DNA of 64,000 bases, from positions 24,604,122 through 24,668,121 of the forward strand of contig NC_089782.1 of NCBI RefSeq assembly GCF_040412425.1. The letters run 5' to 3'. The stretch is from Macrobrachium rosenbergii. Lineage: Eukaryota; Arthropoda; Malacostraca; Decapoda; Palaemonidae. A program made the position numbers and the translations under genes. The notes under the pieces were generated by a model, which was not told where the DNA came from, searched no databases, and saw only the letters and a program-made list of their open reading frames with translations. The first letter of the stretch is position 1, and every line of letters begins with the position of its first letter. Positions 22,148-34,100 of the stretch are shown here, one piece after another.

Positions 22148-22441
22148 TCACTTTCGTGTTTGTATTTTGTCATTTCCCCACCGGCATACTTTCATTTGGT
22201 CCTCCAGAATTGTCAGGTTATCGACCCTGTACCCCTGCAGCCTCGGGCAAGTCATGACACAGTGAGGAAGCAAGTGCCCATCAGTTTTATTGCATACCCT
22301 GCAGGTACTTCCAGTTTGCCGTTGGTTAGCTATAATCTTAAAGCAAACCCGACGTTCACAAAACTCTTTACTTTTACTAATCTTGATCTTTCCTTGTATA
22401 TCTGTAGAGCATATTGCAATCTCGTTATAATACTCTGTTGA
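22148..22441 (-). pseudogene. C-terminal zinc-knuckle remnant of a second LINE ORF2
   Basis: From about 22,375 down to a stop at 22,148, one - strand frame contains TCRVCNKTDG, HLLPHCVMTCPRLQGYR and WGND. Its C-x2-C-x9-H-x4-C spacing matches the zinc-binding region found after the reverse transcriptase in Jockey/CR1-like LINEs. A frameshift upstream leads to about 22,441 in another frame, with SIITRLQYAL similar to the helix that normally precedes it. It lies 5' of the palm fragment at 21,730-21,957 on the same strand, the wrong order for one ORF, so two separate insertions are likely. Confidence 0.65.
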
Positions 22442-24354
22442 TCTTCTTTTTAACTCTCTCTGCGTTCATTGATCATTATTATTTCAAGTTTTTGCCAGTC
22501 TGTGTTTTTACAGGCGGGTCTGATGTGAGTTAGGTACAGTGCATGAATACAGCTACTTAGCCGTCTGTTACCTTGTGCAGTGGCTTAAAGAGCTCTGATT
22601 CCAGATTCGCATTGTGTGGTTAAATGCTGGAGCAGTGTATCGCAACCATTATTGCTATGTAAATGGTACCTAAGGTATATGTACACATCAGCATGTACCG
22701 GTTTATAATCCTATTGTGTTTTCAGTCGAAATTGCAAATGTACCCTTTTGGAGAGAGGTAACAAGTATTGAAAAAAGTTAGGAGGGATTGGACATGACGG
22801 GGAGAAAAGAAGACAGTTTTTGGTGGTGGATGGAAGTCAATTACATTAGCATAGATGCTCAGACGTACTTTTGACTGACTTGAATAAGAAAAGGCATTTA
22901 TTTAATTTATATTTCTTTTTACTCCTTCCTCCCCATTATAGGTGATTTTTTTTCTCGTATGAGAGGGGGGTATTGGTCACATATATTAAATTTTTTTTCT
23001 CTATCACAAGGCAGTGGGTCTTCCATTTAGACCAGCCTCTGCAGTTCCTGAACCGTTAAATGGTCTGTTTGTAACTTTATATATTAGCATTATGTAAACA
23101 GGTAGTCATCCTCTTTAGTTAATTGACGCTGGTTTGTTCCCAAAGAAAAACTGAGGTTTCGTCTTTCTTCCCTCTGCATTCATCTTAGTTTATTTACCTC
23201 TGGTTTTGTTTTTGGTTGGTTTAAGTTTTCTGTTTGTTAGCAGAGTTAAGCAGATATTAACCAGTATGGGATATCGGAAGAAAGCAAGACCCATGGACCT
23301 TGGCAAGACCTACATTAGCTAAGAATAAGTCTCTTATTACTGATAAAGGGTTTGCGGTCTCATCGCTCTTTGTGTGTGTGTGTGTATATGTATATGTATA
23401 TATATATACATATGTATATTATATATATATATAGATAGATAGATATATGTATATAATGTATATATATTGCCAACGGTTTAGTGTAGAATATTATCAAACT
23501 ACCATTTTCAGTTATTTGTTTATTGTCGTTTTTTCTTGACGCTTAATTTCATTGGCGTTGAGAAGAACCACCAAAATAAAAGAAGAATGCGTGCTTTACA
23601 GCAAGACATATTCCTCTCTCCTTCGGAAATGTCCGTCATTGCCTAACGCCCTTCTTCGCGTAAGGCGACGGGGGAAGAACGACTCTCCTTCTTGTAAACA
23701 TAAACACTTTCTCTGTCATCGTTCGTCAGAGGTTTGAACAGTTCATAAACAAAAGTACGCCGAGGCACGTCTGGAGCACATTGAACCCATTCATTGCACG
23801 TACAGTCATTGCCATTAGCCCCCGACTCGGGTCACGCCGGTCATGCCAGTCGAGTCTGCATGTTTGGGCAACGGACCGTTTGAAATCGAGACGTTCTGGT
23901 GATGGCTTGATTTCTGTTCTGTATATATTATCATCTTTCGAAAGAATATTGGGTGTTTTAGAGGTCCTCTGGGCTGTATTTTTGTTATTTGTGTTTTTTA
24001 AATAGAAAAAAAAAATAAGGGTAGTTCCGAGATCCTCTTGGCTATAAATTTATTTATTTTTATAGTAATAAATAAAATAGGGGAGTGCAAAAAGGAAAAA
24101 AATCATGAGACTGACATGTTTGGTTGCGAATGTTAAGAAAAGTGCTTTAAAATTCAACTTGGGTAAGTGGTGACAAACCAGTCCTCTTTAAAAACAGCTT
24201 AAGTTTATCAAGGACACCATAGGAAAGAAATTAATTCCACATTCTAATCACTGGGTACATTTCGTTTGGCCTCCGATTTATGACAGTATTTTTTCCTCGT
24301 GAGATGAATTATGGTTTCATTCTTTTGCTAGATATGGGTATATAGGGAGTTGTG

Positions 24355-24356
<2 letters not shown>
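22442..24356. other. No gene seen; GC-richer patch at 23.56-23.90 kb
   Basis: Contains short GT/TA/GATA repeats at 23,370-23,465. The 23,560-23,900 stretch is richer in GC and has 61- and 74-codon + frames, but their translations show no motif. It is a reasonable place to test for an exon, without positive evidence. Confidence 0.45.

Positions 24357-24429
<73 letters not shown>
24357..24429. repeat. (CT)36 microsatellite
   Basis: Pure array. A short (CT)n follows at 24,606-24,621. Confidence 0.95.
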
Positions 24430-24432
<3 letters not shown>

Positions 24433-24715
24433 TTAGTCTTATGTCACGCGAGCAAGGTATGGGAAGACATGTTACAAAATTTTTGTATGTAACTTGTTTT
24501 ATTTCATGTACTATATGTTTGTGCTGAATTGTATGCCAGAAATGGAGAAATAATTGCAAAAATTGCTCGACGTTCTCATTCAGTCGGGACTCTTGTGAAT
24601 GTACCTCTCTCTCTCTCTCTTTGAAAATTCTTGAAATGCAAAATACTTTCAGATCACATAACTGTTGATTTAAGAATTTAGTATAAATTTCTGTAGAGTT
24701 TTATCCAAGTTGAGA

Positions 24716-24718
<3 letters not shown>

Positions 24719-24781
<63 letters not shown>
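24719..24781. repeat. (TC)31 microsatellite
   Basis: Pure array. Confidence 0.95.
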
Positions 24782-24784
<3 letters not shown>

Positions 24785-25557
24785 ATTAGGTATTGCATAT
24801 GAAATTTTTCTGTAGTCGGAATCCGACAGAAACGTTGTCCAATGAATTATTACGTCGTGTAAAGATAAAATGAGTGGATTTTATGCATGCATCGTAGACA
24901 GTGGCCATTTACTATCATGGAAAATTTTCATTGTTTTGTTGCGTTGATCGACCTTCGATATTGCGACGCAAATTCAACATTCTGTTAAAGGAAAAAAATA
25001 GGAACAAATTATAGGTTTTAGTCCTTGATTTTTTTTTTCTTTTTAGGTTTGTATTTGAGAGAGAGGCTTTATTTTTTGTTTTAAGCTGGGAAGTATGACC
25101 AGTTGACTTTGAAAGAGAAGAGATATTTGTTTTCTGAATTTAGAAAACTTTAGTTTTATTTAATTTTGTTTTAGTCATTCATCATCTCGACTTTACGTCA
25201 GCTGAACTATGAGAATAAATTTTATTATTTTTCTTTATTCGACCAGCTTCCCAATCGTCCACCTTGGATGGGACACAAATTTAGCTATAGAAATAAAAAC
25301 AAAAAAGTTATTAAATAGTAAAAAAAAATGAACAAATGCCAAGGCTGTAGTATTCGCAAACGTTCAGTATCATTTGTTTTTTTTATTTTATATTATCATT
25401 CAATTTCGGCCTCATCGTCTCTTGATGCAACATTTTTTTTTTCTCTCTTTTTACCACGAAAATGAATGAATGTTGAATGAAGGATTGTCAAGGTTGTGCC
25501 ATTCGCAGGCTTTCCCCGCCTTCACCTCGCATTTTCCTTCCCCTTCTTCCATTTTAC

Positions 25558-25560
<3 letters not shown>
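24782..25560. other. No gene seen; duplicated phrase
   Basis: AACAAATGCCAAGGCTGTAG near 25,331 is echoed by AAGGTTGTGCCATTCGCAGG near 25,487, both near a 'ATTCGCA' string. This looks like an old duplication of about 150 bp. Confidence 0.45.

Positions 25561-25610
<50 letters not shown>
25561..25610. repeat. (GA)25 microsatellite
   Basis: Pure array. CTACACTAAATTCCTAAATC after it is partly repeated near 25,685 (TTTACGCTAAATTCTTCCATC), with CAGCT(A/G)TG(A/G)TGT in both, a degenerate duplication of about 70 bp. Confidence 0.95.
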
Positions 25611-25613
<3 letters not shown>

Positions 25614-25769
25614 ACACTAAATTCCTAAATCAGCTGTGGTGTAGAGAGAGAGAATTTCTTAGCTTTAATGAAATCTAAAGAAATTTACGCTAAATTCTTC
25701 CATCAGCTATGATGTGATTGAACATATTTTTAAAAAAAATTTTAGAGAGGGAGAGTTAGTTTCCGAGGA

Positions 25770-26180
25770 GGTAGCGATGGTGGCGGTGGTGGTGTTGGTG
25801 TGGTGGTGTAGTGGCATGGGAGGAGGAGAGGCACGTTATAGACGTGACGGTGGTTTGGCTAGACTCTGCTCGCCAACTTACAGGGCGCTTCTCCTAGGAG
25901 GTCTTAACTTAAAGGGGAGGTGTTCCCGCTGATGCTTCTGCTTCTGCTGCTGCTGCTGCTGCTTGGTAGTGGTAGTGGCTCTGCCGACACTTCTGGTGTT
26001 GGCTGAGATGCGACGAAAGACGACGGTGATGGTGGTGATGATGATGATTATGGTGATGACGACGTTTCAGGAAATGGTCGTAATGGTGCTTATAACAAGA
26101 TAGGAAATGGGAGTGGTGATGTCATGATAGTGATGGCGAAGTGTGATTGCAATGGTGATGTCAATAACAGGTAATGCATG
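25770..26180. repeat. Imperfect GGT/GAT/CTG trinucleotide zone
   Basis: GGT-rich at about 25,777-25,812, (CTG)n at about 25,936-25,961, then GATGGTGGTGATGATGATGA at 26,020 and decaying GTGAT phrases. The 72-codon + frame across it is low complexity. Confidence 0.7.
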
Positions 26181-27160
26181 GGTTTTGGGCGTAATGGTGA
26201 ATGGTTTGCTGATAGTATGATTGGTTATGGAAAAAAGATATTGATGGATTATACGTTAGGTAAGGTTATATCTTATTTTGAATGGTTGTGCGTCTCAAGT
26301 GGTGATGACGGTGGTTAGTGGTTATGATAACTCGTCAGTAGCTAACAAGATTATCTGCAATTGTTTGGTGTCCTAACGGTGGTTGCAAAAATTTGTCGAT
26401 TAAAGGTCTTGAGTACATACTGTACATTTCTAATCGTATTGGAGATTGATTGTAACACACTACTTTATCTTTTCATTGGTGATGGTGTGGCTATTTGTGT
26501 TTGAAGTAGCGGAAAGATTGTGGAGGGTAAAGGTTAATCGTAATGTTGATAGTTAGCATTTGGTTTCTATATGATTGTTACATTTGGAATTGTAATCTTT
26601 TACTAATGAAGACTAGTGAGGCGATGGTTGTATATATTGAAGGATTTTGGACCTCTGAACCTCATATACGGTGAATGATATGCTTTATCTCTTATTCAGA
26701 ATGATGCTATGGAGAGCTTATTCGTTAAAGAACAAAAAATGGGCCTCGGGCAATTTTATAAAGATGAAGAAACACTTACAGCTAATTTTTTCATGATATA
26801 GGGTTAATGATAAGTTACAAGTTACTTTTTCACGAAAATTTTGTATATTCATGTAGTTTATCACTGTTACTGAATTTACCTCATTTGTTATTGTAAGCAT
26901 GCTTCTATTTTTCCGTTTCCCTTGAGTAAACCACGTTGACGTAATTAATTTGGCACTTATTAAACCTTTCAATCAATTATGTCGGCGATACTAGGTTCAT
27001 AATTTTGATGGACTAGGTGAAATGCTTGATTAAATAGAATGATTTTATGAAGGTTGCTTGTTTCCTATGTATTCTGTGTATATGTGTAAAGTACCTTATA
27101 TTAAGGACTTGATAATTGTTTACGATACTAGGACACCGACTTGCATAAAATACATGCTGC

Positions 27161-27163
<3 letters not shown>
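26181..27163. other. No gene seen
   Basis: Ordinary AT-rich sequence. The 84-codon - frame at 26,718-26,972 has no motif and depends on AT-rich codons. Confidence 0.5.

Positions 27164-27237
<74 letters not shown>
27164..27237. repeat. (CT)37 microsatellite
   Basis: Pure array ending CTCCCC. Confidence 0.95.
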
Positions 27238-27239
<2 letters not shown>

Positions 27240-27389
27240 CTGAACATCGCATCGAAGTCAATACACATCTGCTGTGTGGCCAGTCGACACGATACTGTGA
27301 CAGCCATTTCTCCGTCACTCGAAGTCTGTCGCTTTCCGCCGTTACTATAAATAAGAATTCACTCCATACTAGTGTTGTATTCCTTAATG

Positions 27390-27391
<2 letters not shown>

Positions 27392-27439
<48 letters not shown>

Positions 27440-27534
27440 GTTACAAGAATTTTGACTTCACTTTCAGGTAGTTGGTTTCCTTCCCTATCTCTCTCTCTGA
27501 TTGCAACAATTCTGATTGAGTTTTTTGATAGTCT

Positions 27535-27568
<34 letters not shown>

Positions 27569-27662
27569 TACAAGAATTTTTACTTCACTTTCAGGTAGTT
27601 GGTTTCCTTCCCTCTCTCTCTTTCTGATTGCAACAATTCTGATATGAGTTTTTTGATAGTCT

Positions 27663-27716
<54 letters not shown>

Positions 27717-27770
27717 ATTCCAACAATTTTGACACGACTTTCAGGTTATTGGTTTCTGTCTCTGGTATCA
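27392..27770. repeat. Second minisatellite with (CT)n inside each unit
   Basis: The unit is about 125 bp: GGTTACAAGAATTTT, ACTTCACTTTCAGGTAGTTG, GTTTCCTTCCC, short (CT)n, GATTGCAACAATTCTGAT, GAGTTTTTTGATAGTCTGTT, long (CT)n. Complete units start at about 27,436 and 27,566, and a shorter third copy (CCAACAATTTTGACACGACTTTCAGG) follows at 27,715. CT arrays lie at 27,392-27,435, 27,537-27,565 and 27,665-27,714. Two unit copies differ at few bases, so the duplication is recent. Confidence 0.9.
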
Positions 27771-28508
27771 TTACAAGTAATTTTGCATTTCATCGGACGT
27801 AGAACATTACAAAAACTGGTGAGAGAATGCATACAATGAAAGAATAGTTTACGAACTACGTATCATCTCGAGCGTACTCCGTCGGCCTTATCTTTAAAGA
27901 AATGCACCAAAGCTCTCTTTTATTACTTGTATTTGGATAGAGGTAACTCTGAACAGTACAGGTGTAGCCTTGTGACGAGTATTCTATATCCTAAATGAGA
28001 TTTTGATTTTTAAACTTTTTTATGTCGATTTTACTAGACAGTTTTTTACGTTTGGTCCCCCTCTTCAACACACAAAGAAAATCAGAGCGAGACAGAGTCC
28101 CTGTACTAAGGCTGAACCATACGCGTATTATTATATTTACCAGCGGCGTCAATGACCCTGGTAGTTGTAACGCCAGAGACCTGACAACCTGTCAGTCTCT
28201 ATTTGCCACCTTATCCATTTCACGTCCCAGTAATTTGGCGAAGATATGAAATGGGTCAACCTGAGCAAATATTTTTAGTTTTTGCGGGTGGGGGTTAGAA
28301 GCTTATTTTGATAACTTTCTTTTTTATTTAGAATGAAGGATTTTATTTATATGACATTTAGCAGAATTAGGTTGCCAGGTGTTATTTTTTATTAGTCGTT
28401 AGGGACGTTTGTGTGGGTTTGTGCGCTCCCTGTCTGGCAGGTGTAGTCTACGTCGTCTTAATTGGGTACGTTTGTGTGTTCGCTCATGTATATGCGCTTC
28501 TCAAAATT
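27771..28508. other. No gene seen
   Basis: Unique-looking sequence. The 75-codon + frame at 28,022-28,249 shows no recognised domain. Confidence 0.5.
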
Positions 28509-28857
28509 CCCCATAGTAAATCGTTGCCCTCGGTGATACATAACAGAATTTGACCCAGTTTCTCTTGTCGATATTATTCATATTTATTTACTTTTGAATG
28601 AATGAATGAATGACAGTGATTCCAATGGAGTTTCGTCTTCGTTTTTATCGTGATGACAAAACTGAGGTGTTTGTATTTCAAAGTTCAGCAGATTGTTGCC
28701 CACGGTGATGCTTAACAGACTTTGACCCAGTTTCTCTTGTGGAGATCATTTATATTATATTTATTTTTTTAAGTGAGCGACAGTGTTTCAAGTGAAGTTT
28801 TGCCTTCGTCTTCTTTAATGTGATGACAAAAGCAAGGTGTTTTTATTTGTAAGCTCA
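28509..28857. repeat. ~174-bp tandem duplication
   Basis: Copy 1 at about 28,509-28,682 and copy 2 at 28,683-28,857 share CGTTGCCC(T/A)CGGTGAT, TTTGACCCAGTTTCTCTTGT, GCCTTCGTCTT or CGTCTTCGTTTT, and GTGATGACAAAA in order. Only one copy contains the (GAAT)n patch. Noncoding. Confidence 0.85.
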
Positions 28858-28899
28858 GTAAGACTCGGGGACAACATAATCATTATGTTATGTTCACCC

Positions 28900-29115
28900 G
28901 CAATGTGCACAGTGTGCACAGTGTTCCTGTACAGAATGATGCGTATAGGCAGTTGTGTGATTATATGCACAATATATTTGAATGAACGTATGCGCCAGTT
29001 TCCTTGAAGCAATATACACACTTCGTGTATAGATTGATGTGTAGGTGTAGTTATGTGGTTGTATGCTCAACGTATTACGAACGCGCAAGTTTCCTTGGAA
29101 CATTACGGGAAGTGT
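28900..29115. repeat. ~105-bp tandem duplication
   Basis: Two diverged copies share GTACAGAATGATGCGTATAG or GTATAGATTGATGTGTAGGT, AGTT(G/A)TGTG(A/G)TT, TATGC(A/T)CAA and (C)GCGC(C/A)AGTTTCCTTG. Together with the adjacent 174-bp duplication this makes a local zone of segmental tandem copying. Confidence 0.75.
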
Positions 29116-29407
29116 ATGCATCTTTTATTGTCTTTCCGTGTTCGTTTTTTCAAGGCTGTATGTAAAAATAAAGCAAAGAAAAAAAAAAAGAGGAAGAATT
29201 GACGGTGCATAGTTCGCTGGAAAATAACAATGAGTTTTAGGGGCTTCAGGGGCGGAATTCCTTCAGTCTACTTGTTTTTGTCAGCAGGTATGAAAGAATG
29301 TGGTTCTGGACTTTTTTCTTGGTGAAATCCTCACTGTCCTTTACTGAGTGTGTTTAAATGTGTGTGTGTGTGTGTGTATATGTATGTATGTATGTATGTA
29401 TGTATAT

Positions 29408-29414
<7 letters not shown>

Positions 29415-29476
<62 letters not shown>

Positions 29477-29501
29477 GTGTACGTACATGTATATATATAT
29501 G

Positions 29502-29530
<29 letters not shown>
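29415..29530. repeat. (TA)n microsatellites, interrupted
   Basis: Preceded by (TGTA)n at about 29,383-29,404. TA runs at 29,415-29,475 and 29,501-29,530. Confidence 0.95.
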
Positions 29531-29534
<4 letters not shown>

Positions 29535-29726
29535 TAATAAGCTCTACTGGTTTGCAATTGTTTGTTACTGGAATAATATTGTTTGTTCGGTTAACATTGT
29601 TGATATATTTTTGTACCTAGTTGAAATTCAGTGTTCATTGTTGTGTTGTGTGTGTGCATGTGTGTGTGTGTGTGCTTAAAAATCACAGTAGATGCACGTG
29701 ACTCCAGTGTATATGTGGGATTCAGC

Positions 29727-29729
<3 letters not shown>

Positions 29730-29820
<91 letters not shown>
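29730..29820. repeat. (AC)19(AT)26 compound microsatellite
   Basis: AC passes directly into AT at about 29,767. Its reverse complement has the same (AT)(GT) order as the TA-to-TG junctions at 42,097, 49,875 and 57,783. Confidence 0.95.
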
Positions 29821-29821
<1 letters not shown>

Positions 29822-30532
29822 CATATATAGTAGTTTCTTTTGTTGGTGTTGCTTGCACAATACAGGTTTGTCGAGATTGTTAGGCTCTTGGTGTAGTTAA
29901 TTTTATTCATCTGTTAATGAAGTTAATTTATATTTATCCCGTGAATGTTATGCAGGTTTTAATTCTGAATTAAATTACCTTTGATTTTATCATAAATAAT
30001 TGAACTGCATATATAGTTTTTGCAGCTTTAGGGCTACTTATTTTTATCACCCGTTATTCGAATTCTAATACCTGAGGTAAGGTGTGGGTACGTAAATGAA
30101 ATATGTTTGGGTTAGAGTTTCTTGTACACTCGTAGCATTTCTAATCAGGTATAATTATCATGCGTTAAAAAGATGAGCAAGATCTTACGTTTTCCTTGTC
30201 AAAAAATGAGATTTAAACGATTTGCGAAAAATGTCTTTGGAAGATCTTGCCAAATTACGAAGTATTTCAATAATCAATGAAACAAATTCTTGGATTGAGT
30301 CAGTTTGGTCCTCATCTATGCCACATACCAAAGCGTCCTTCGCCTTAAGTACAAAATGTCTTACAATGTGGACTTCCAAAATGTCCGCTCGTTAGCCTTA
30401 GACTTGAGAGAGTGAGTGTCTCCCTTTATAAGTAATTCAGCTAAAGTCTAAATTTTCGTTTGCACTCGGCTGAGTGTGATCTCTTAAGCCTTGGTCTAGG
30501 CCATGTAAAACGCAAGAACCAACTCATTATTT

Positions 30533-30533
<1 letters not shown>
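29821..30533. other. No supported gene; one odd short frame
   Basis: A - strand frame at 30,185-30,379 has a mixed, non-repetitive composition (segments such as CGIDEDQTDSIQEF and LARSSKDIFRK), but it is bounded by a stop a few codons upstream and has no ATG start. I do not recognise it. It may be a repeat fragment or chance. Confidence 0.4.

Positions 30534-30580
<47 letters not shown>
30534..30580. repeat. (CT)23 microsatellite
   Basis: Pure array. Confidence 0.95.
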
Positions 30581-30583
<3 letters not shown>

Positions 30584-31079
30584 ACGTATGAAACTTTGTT
30601 TTAATTAGTTGCCTATGCTTACATATATGCTGGGAATATAGTGTATCCCTGGGACACCAACAGTAATTCTTCTTCATAACTGATTACGTGTATTTATCAG
30701 TAGAGTACATTAGGAAAGAATTTGTGTTTACGCTTTAAGAAAAAAGCTATTATTGTAATTAGTTACGCCTTAAGAAAAAGGCTATCATTGTAATTAGTGT
30801 AATTACATACCATGCACTGCAGTAGATACACTTCAGTGTATGAGAGGTATTGTCCCGCGTGAAATGCAGATGATGTTAGTAGCTTTCTTAGGCGAGGACT
30901 AAGGTTTCAAGGTACTGTAGATGTACTAGAAGGGGTTTGGTGGTTGTTTATCATTAGCTGACTCTTGTTAGTCAAAATATTCTTTTACGTTTGGAAACCA
31001 GTCAGAAAAGCCACCTTTTTGATAACTTAACTGGTGTTGCTTTGCCACCAAGCATGTAACCAAACAAATATACAGTGTA

Positions 31080-31082
<3 letters not shown>
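30581..31082. other. No gene seen; 43-bp duplication inside
   Basis: ACGCTTTAAGAAAAAAGCTA and TTATTGTAATTAGTTA recur as ACGCCTTAAGAAAAAGGCTA and TCATTGTAATTAGTGT at about 30,729-30,805. Confidence 0.55.

Positions 31083-31139
<57 letters not shown>
31083..31139. repeat. (TA)28 then GT microsatellite
   Basis: TA array followed by GTGTGTGTGTG. Confidence 0.95.
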
Positions 31140-31141
<2 letters not shown>

Positions 31142-34100
31142 TGTGTGTGTACACTGTACATGGAAGATAATGTTTGAAAATTAAATATGTTTTGTGAAGA
31201 TTGGGGTGCTTTGATATTTCGTCGTATAGAGGAACTGGTGAAATATCATAACAAAGAGAGAAGAGGGAGAGAGTGTCTGGCTGGTGGATGGATGGATGTA
31301 TCGATGGAAACCCATACAGTAATAGCAGTGGAGGAGATGCCATCCTATGATGGAGAGGGATGGGGTTTTGCTGTATAGAAGATTAATGGCGGAGGGACGG
31401 ACGGAGCGAAACAGGCACTGTGCAGTGCCGCATAAGGAGGGGGTTTTAGGGGGGGAGAATGGTGTATAGAAAGGGGAAGGAAAGGATAATGGGATATGGG
31501 AAATAGTGGAGGATGAGAGAGAATTATGCCCCCCCATCGATTTCTCCTATCTATTCCCTCCATCGTTTTTCTCCTATCTTTATTTACACACACACGTTAC
31601 TGAGTTACCCAATTCACTTTGATGACAGTATGTTTAATATTGACTTTCGTGTTAAGTAGAGAGCTTGATTTTTTTTCCATGTTGAGAAGAAGATGCTCAT
31701 TTCTTTCTAATTGTTATACAATATAAATATACTGAACATTCTTAGGGAGCTTTCTCACATCTTACAAGTCATTATCGTTCAGTGATCAGTGATTTTGTGC
31801 CTCCCTTTTCATAGCTGCATAGTTGGAAATCTTCATTTAGTGAATCATTGATCGAGCCAGACTTTCCCCATTGGCGTCACAACCTTTGGGGTCCGTGAAC
31901 ATCGTGAGTGTGGTGAAATTTCATATCGCCTCCCACTGAAGCCCTCGCTCTGTTATCTTGTTTCCAGGGGACCGAACTCCAGAGTGTTTGCTGCAGCACA
32001 GCGCAGCGTCTAGTGTCTTGCACGCTCTGTATATATAATGTATGTGCTGTAAGGGAACTGCCTGCTGGAATTAGACTCTATAAAGGAGCTATTATTAAAA
32101 TGATTAGGATTATGTCACTGCAATTGTGTTTCTGGTTCGTGGTCAGTCGGTTACTGGTTGACATGATGCAGGAAAGTGCAATAAGGACAATGTTTGGAAT
32201 TCCCTTTTGTGAAAAGCTCGCGCACGCGCGTCGCGCTTGCTGCGCATATGCAATATTGAATGGTGTGTGTGTGTTGGGGGGCAAACCTAGCGCTCTGTGC
32301 CTTAGTGCTGTGTGCATATGACTAATGTTTCTGTTTGCGGTCTCCCTAAGAATTGATTCCCACCACGAATATGTATAGGCAACATAGCACGTCTGTTGCT
32401 TCAGTCTTTTGTTACTTTCTCAGGGATTTTGTTTAAGAGTCGAGGATGCAAGAGAATGTTTTCGCAGTGCTTTTATGTGAATTCGTGTGCATGTACGCGC
32501 GCGCGCCTGTGCGCGTGTATGTTTGAGAGTTGTTGGGATGAGGTTTGTGTTTGAGGGAGGGGAGGTGGAAGTGGGCTCAGTTTAATGTTGGTGGTACACA
32601 GATCGATAGCCAGACTCTCTCTCTCTCTCTCATGTTCTTCCCTCTCTCTTCTTGAGTGAGTGTGTGTGTGTGTGTCGTTATGTTGCTTCTGCTGCTGATG
32701 CTGTTGCTTCTAGAATGGTCTAATTCTGGTTTGCATGGAGGCTGATGTGCTTAACCAAGCTCTACTAAGCTTTTGTGTTTGTGCTGTTCATCTGTCGCTC
32801 TTAATGAATGCTTATGCTTCTGCTGCTAGGATTTTGCTCAGCTCTAGCCGAAGGTGTTTAAATCTGCACCATCAGAGAGAGAGAGAGAGAGTTTTGACGC
32901 AGTGTTGAATCTTGCAAATGTGCAGCATGTATATATGGATGAAAGTTTCCAAAGGTATCAGCGAGTTTTTCCAAATATATATGAGTATATATTTTTTACC
33001 AAGGGACCAAGTTATAGTTTTTTATTTTTGTTATTTTTGCGAACGTCAGTACATGCATATGAATGTCGACATGGCAAAGGTATGAAACATAAACCAGAAT
33101 ACGAAGTTTTTGTAGCAAATGTCCGAAACGACCGTATTCAGAAAATAACATACTGAAATCGTAGGTTATGTATATTGTATATGCATGGAAATATCGGATT
33201 TCGTTGGAATACTCGTACGTCAATAAATCTTTTACATTCTACGCTGAATTTGTTGCTTTGGGTGCATCGTTTCATGCTCCTACAGGAGTTGAAGGATCTT
33301 GCAGATTTGGTTGACGGATTGATAGTTACTTAAATTGATCAGATTAATCCATTTTTTAATCTCATGTCAATTAATGAGAACGGTCTTTGTTTTAGTTTTA
33401 ATAACCTGAGTTATGTAACAATTAAACTTGGGTATGCGAGAAATACAGGTTGATATTTATAGTAGAGTATAACTTGTTCGAACATCATGATCTGTAATCC
33501 TCGATGGAGCCATAGGAGTAGGGAAACATTAGGGAAGGACTCTGGGAAAATAATTTCCTTTGCAAAAATCCTTTTGCTGAAAATACACACTTTTGCAAAA
33601 TCCTTTAGGGATACGTAATGTCAAGGTTTGATTGTTGAAAATATTGCATTTGTATCCAGACACTATAATGTCAAACCATTGAAAGCTTTCTATGAATGAA
33701 ATAGAGAAAACTTTGAATTCATTTTTTTTTTTCATGCAGCCAGCTGAATTGGATTTTGCTATTCGATTATAGTGTATTTCTGTCTTTCTCGTTCTCACTC
33801 TATCATTTTTTATTTTTCCGGAATTCATTTTTGTCTGGTGTTTTCAGTTTGTAGTATTTTTAGAGATGGAGGTAAATGAATGACGAGGAGATTAGCAACA
33901 CCTAGTGGAGAGATAGAAAATAACTTGCGTCACGTGTCAGAAAACATTACTGAACATCACTGAAAAAGAGCAGCTGATTTGGAAAAAGCGATTCAACTTT
34001 TTATATATATATATATTTTGTTACGTTTGCTTTTTTTAATATGGCTGTAGTTGTAGTAACAGACGTTAAAACATCTTTCGATCACGCCATTTTGTCAGCA

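Noticed and set aside
27454..27475. TTTCAGGTAGTT strings as further ratchet points
   Set aside because: GTAGTT is a poor donor (no G at +5), and the string is repeated only because the minisatellite unit is.
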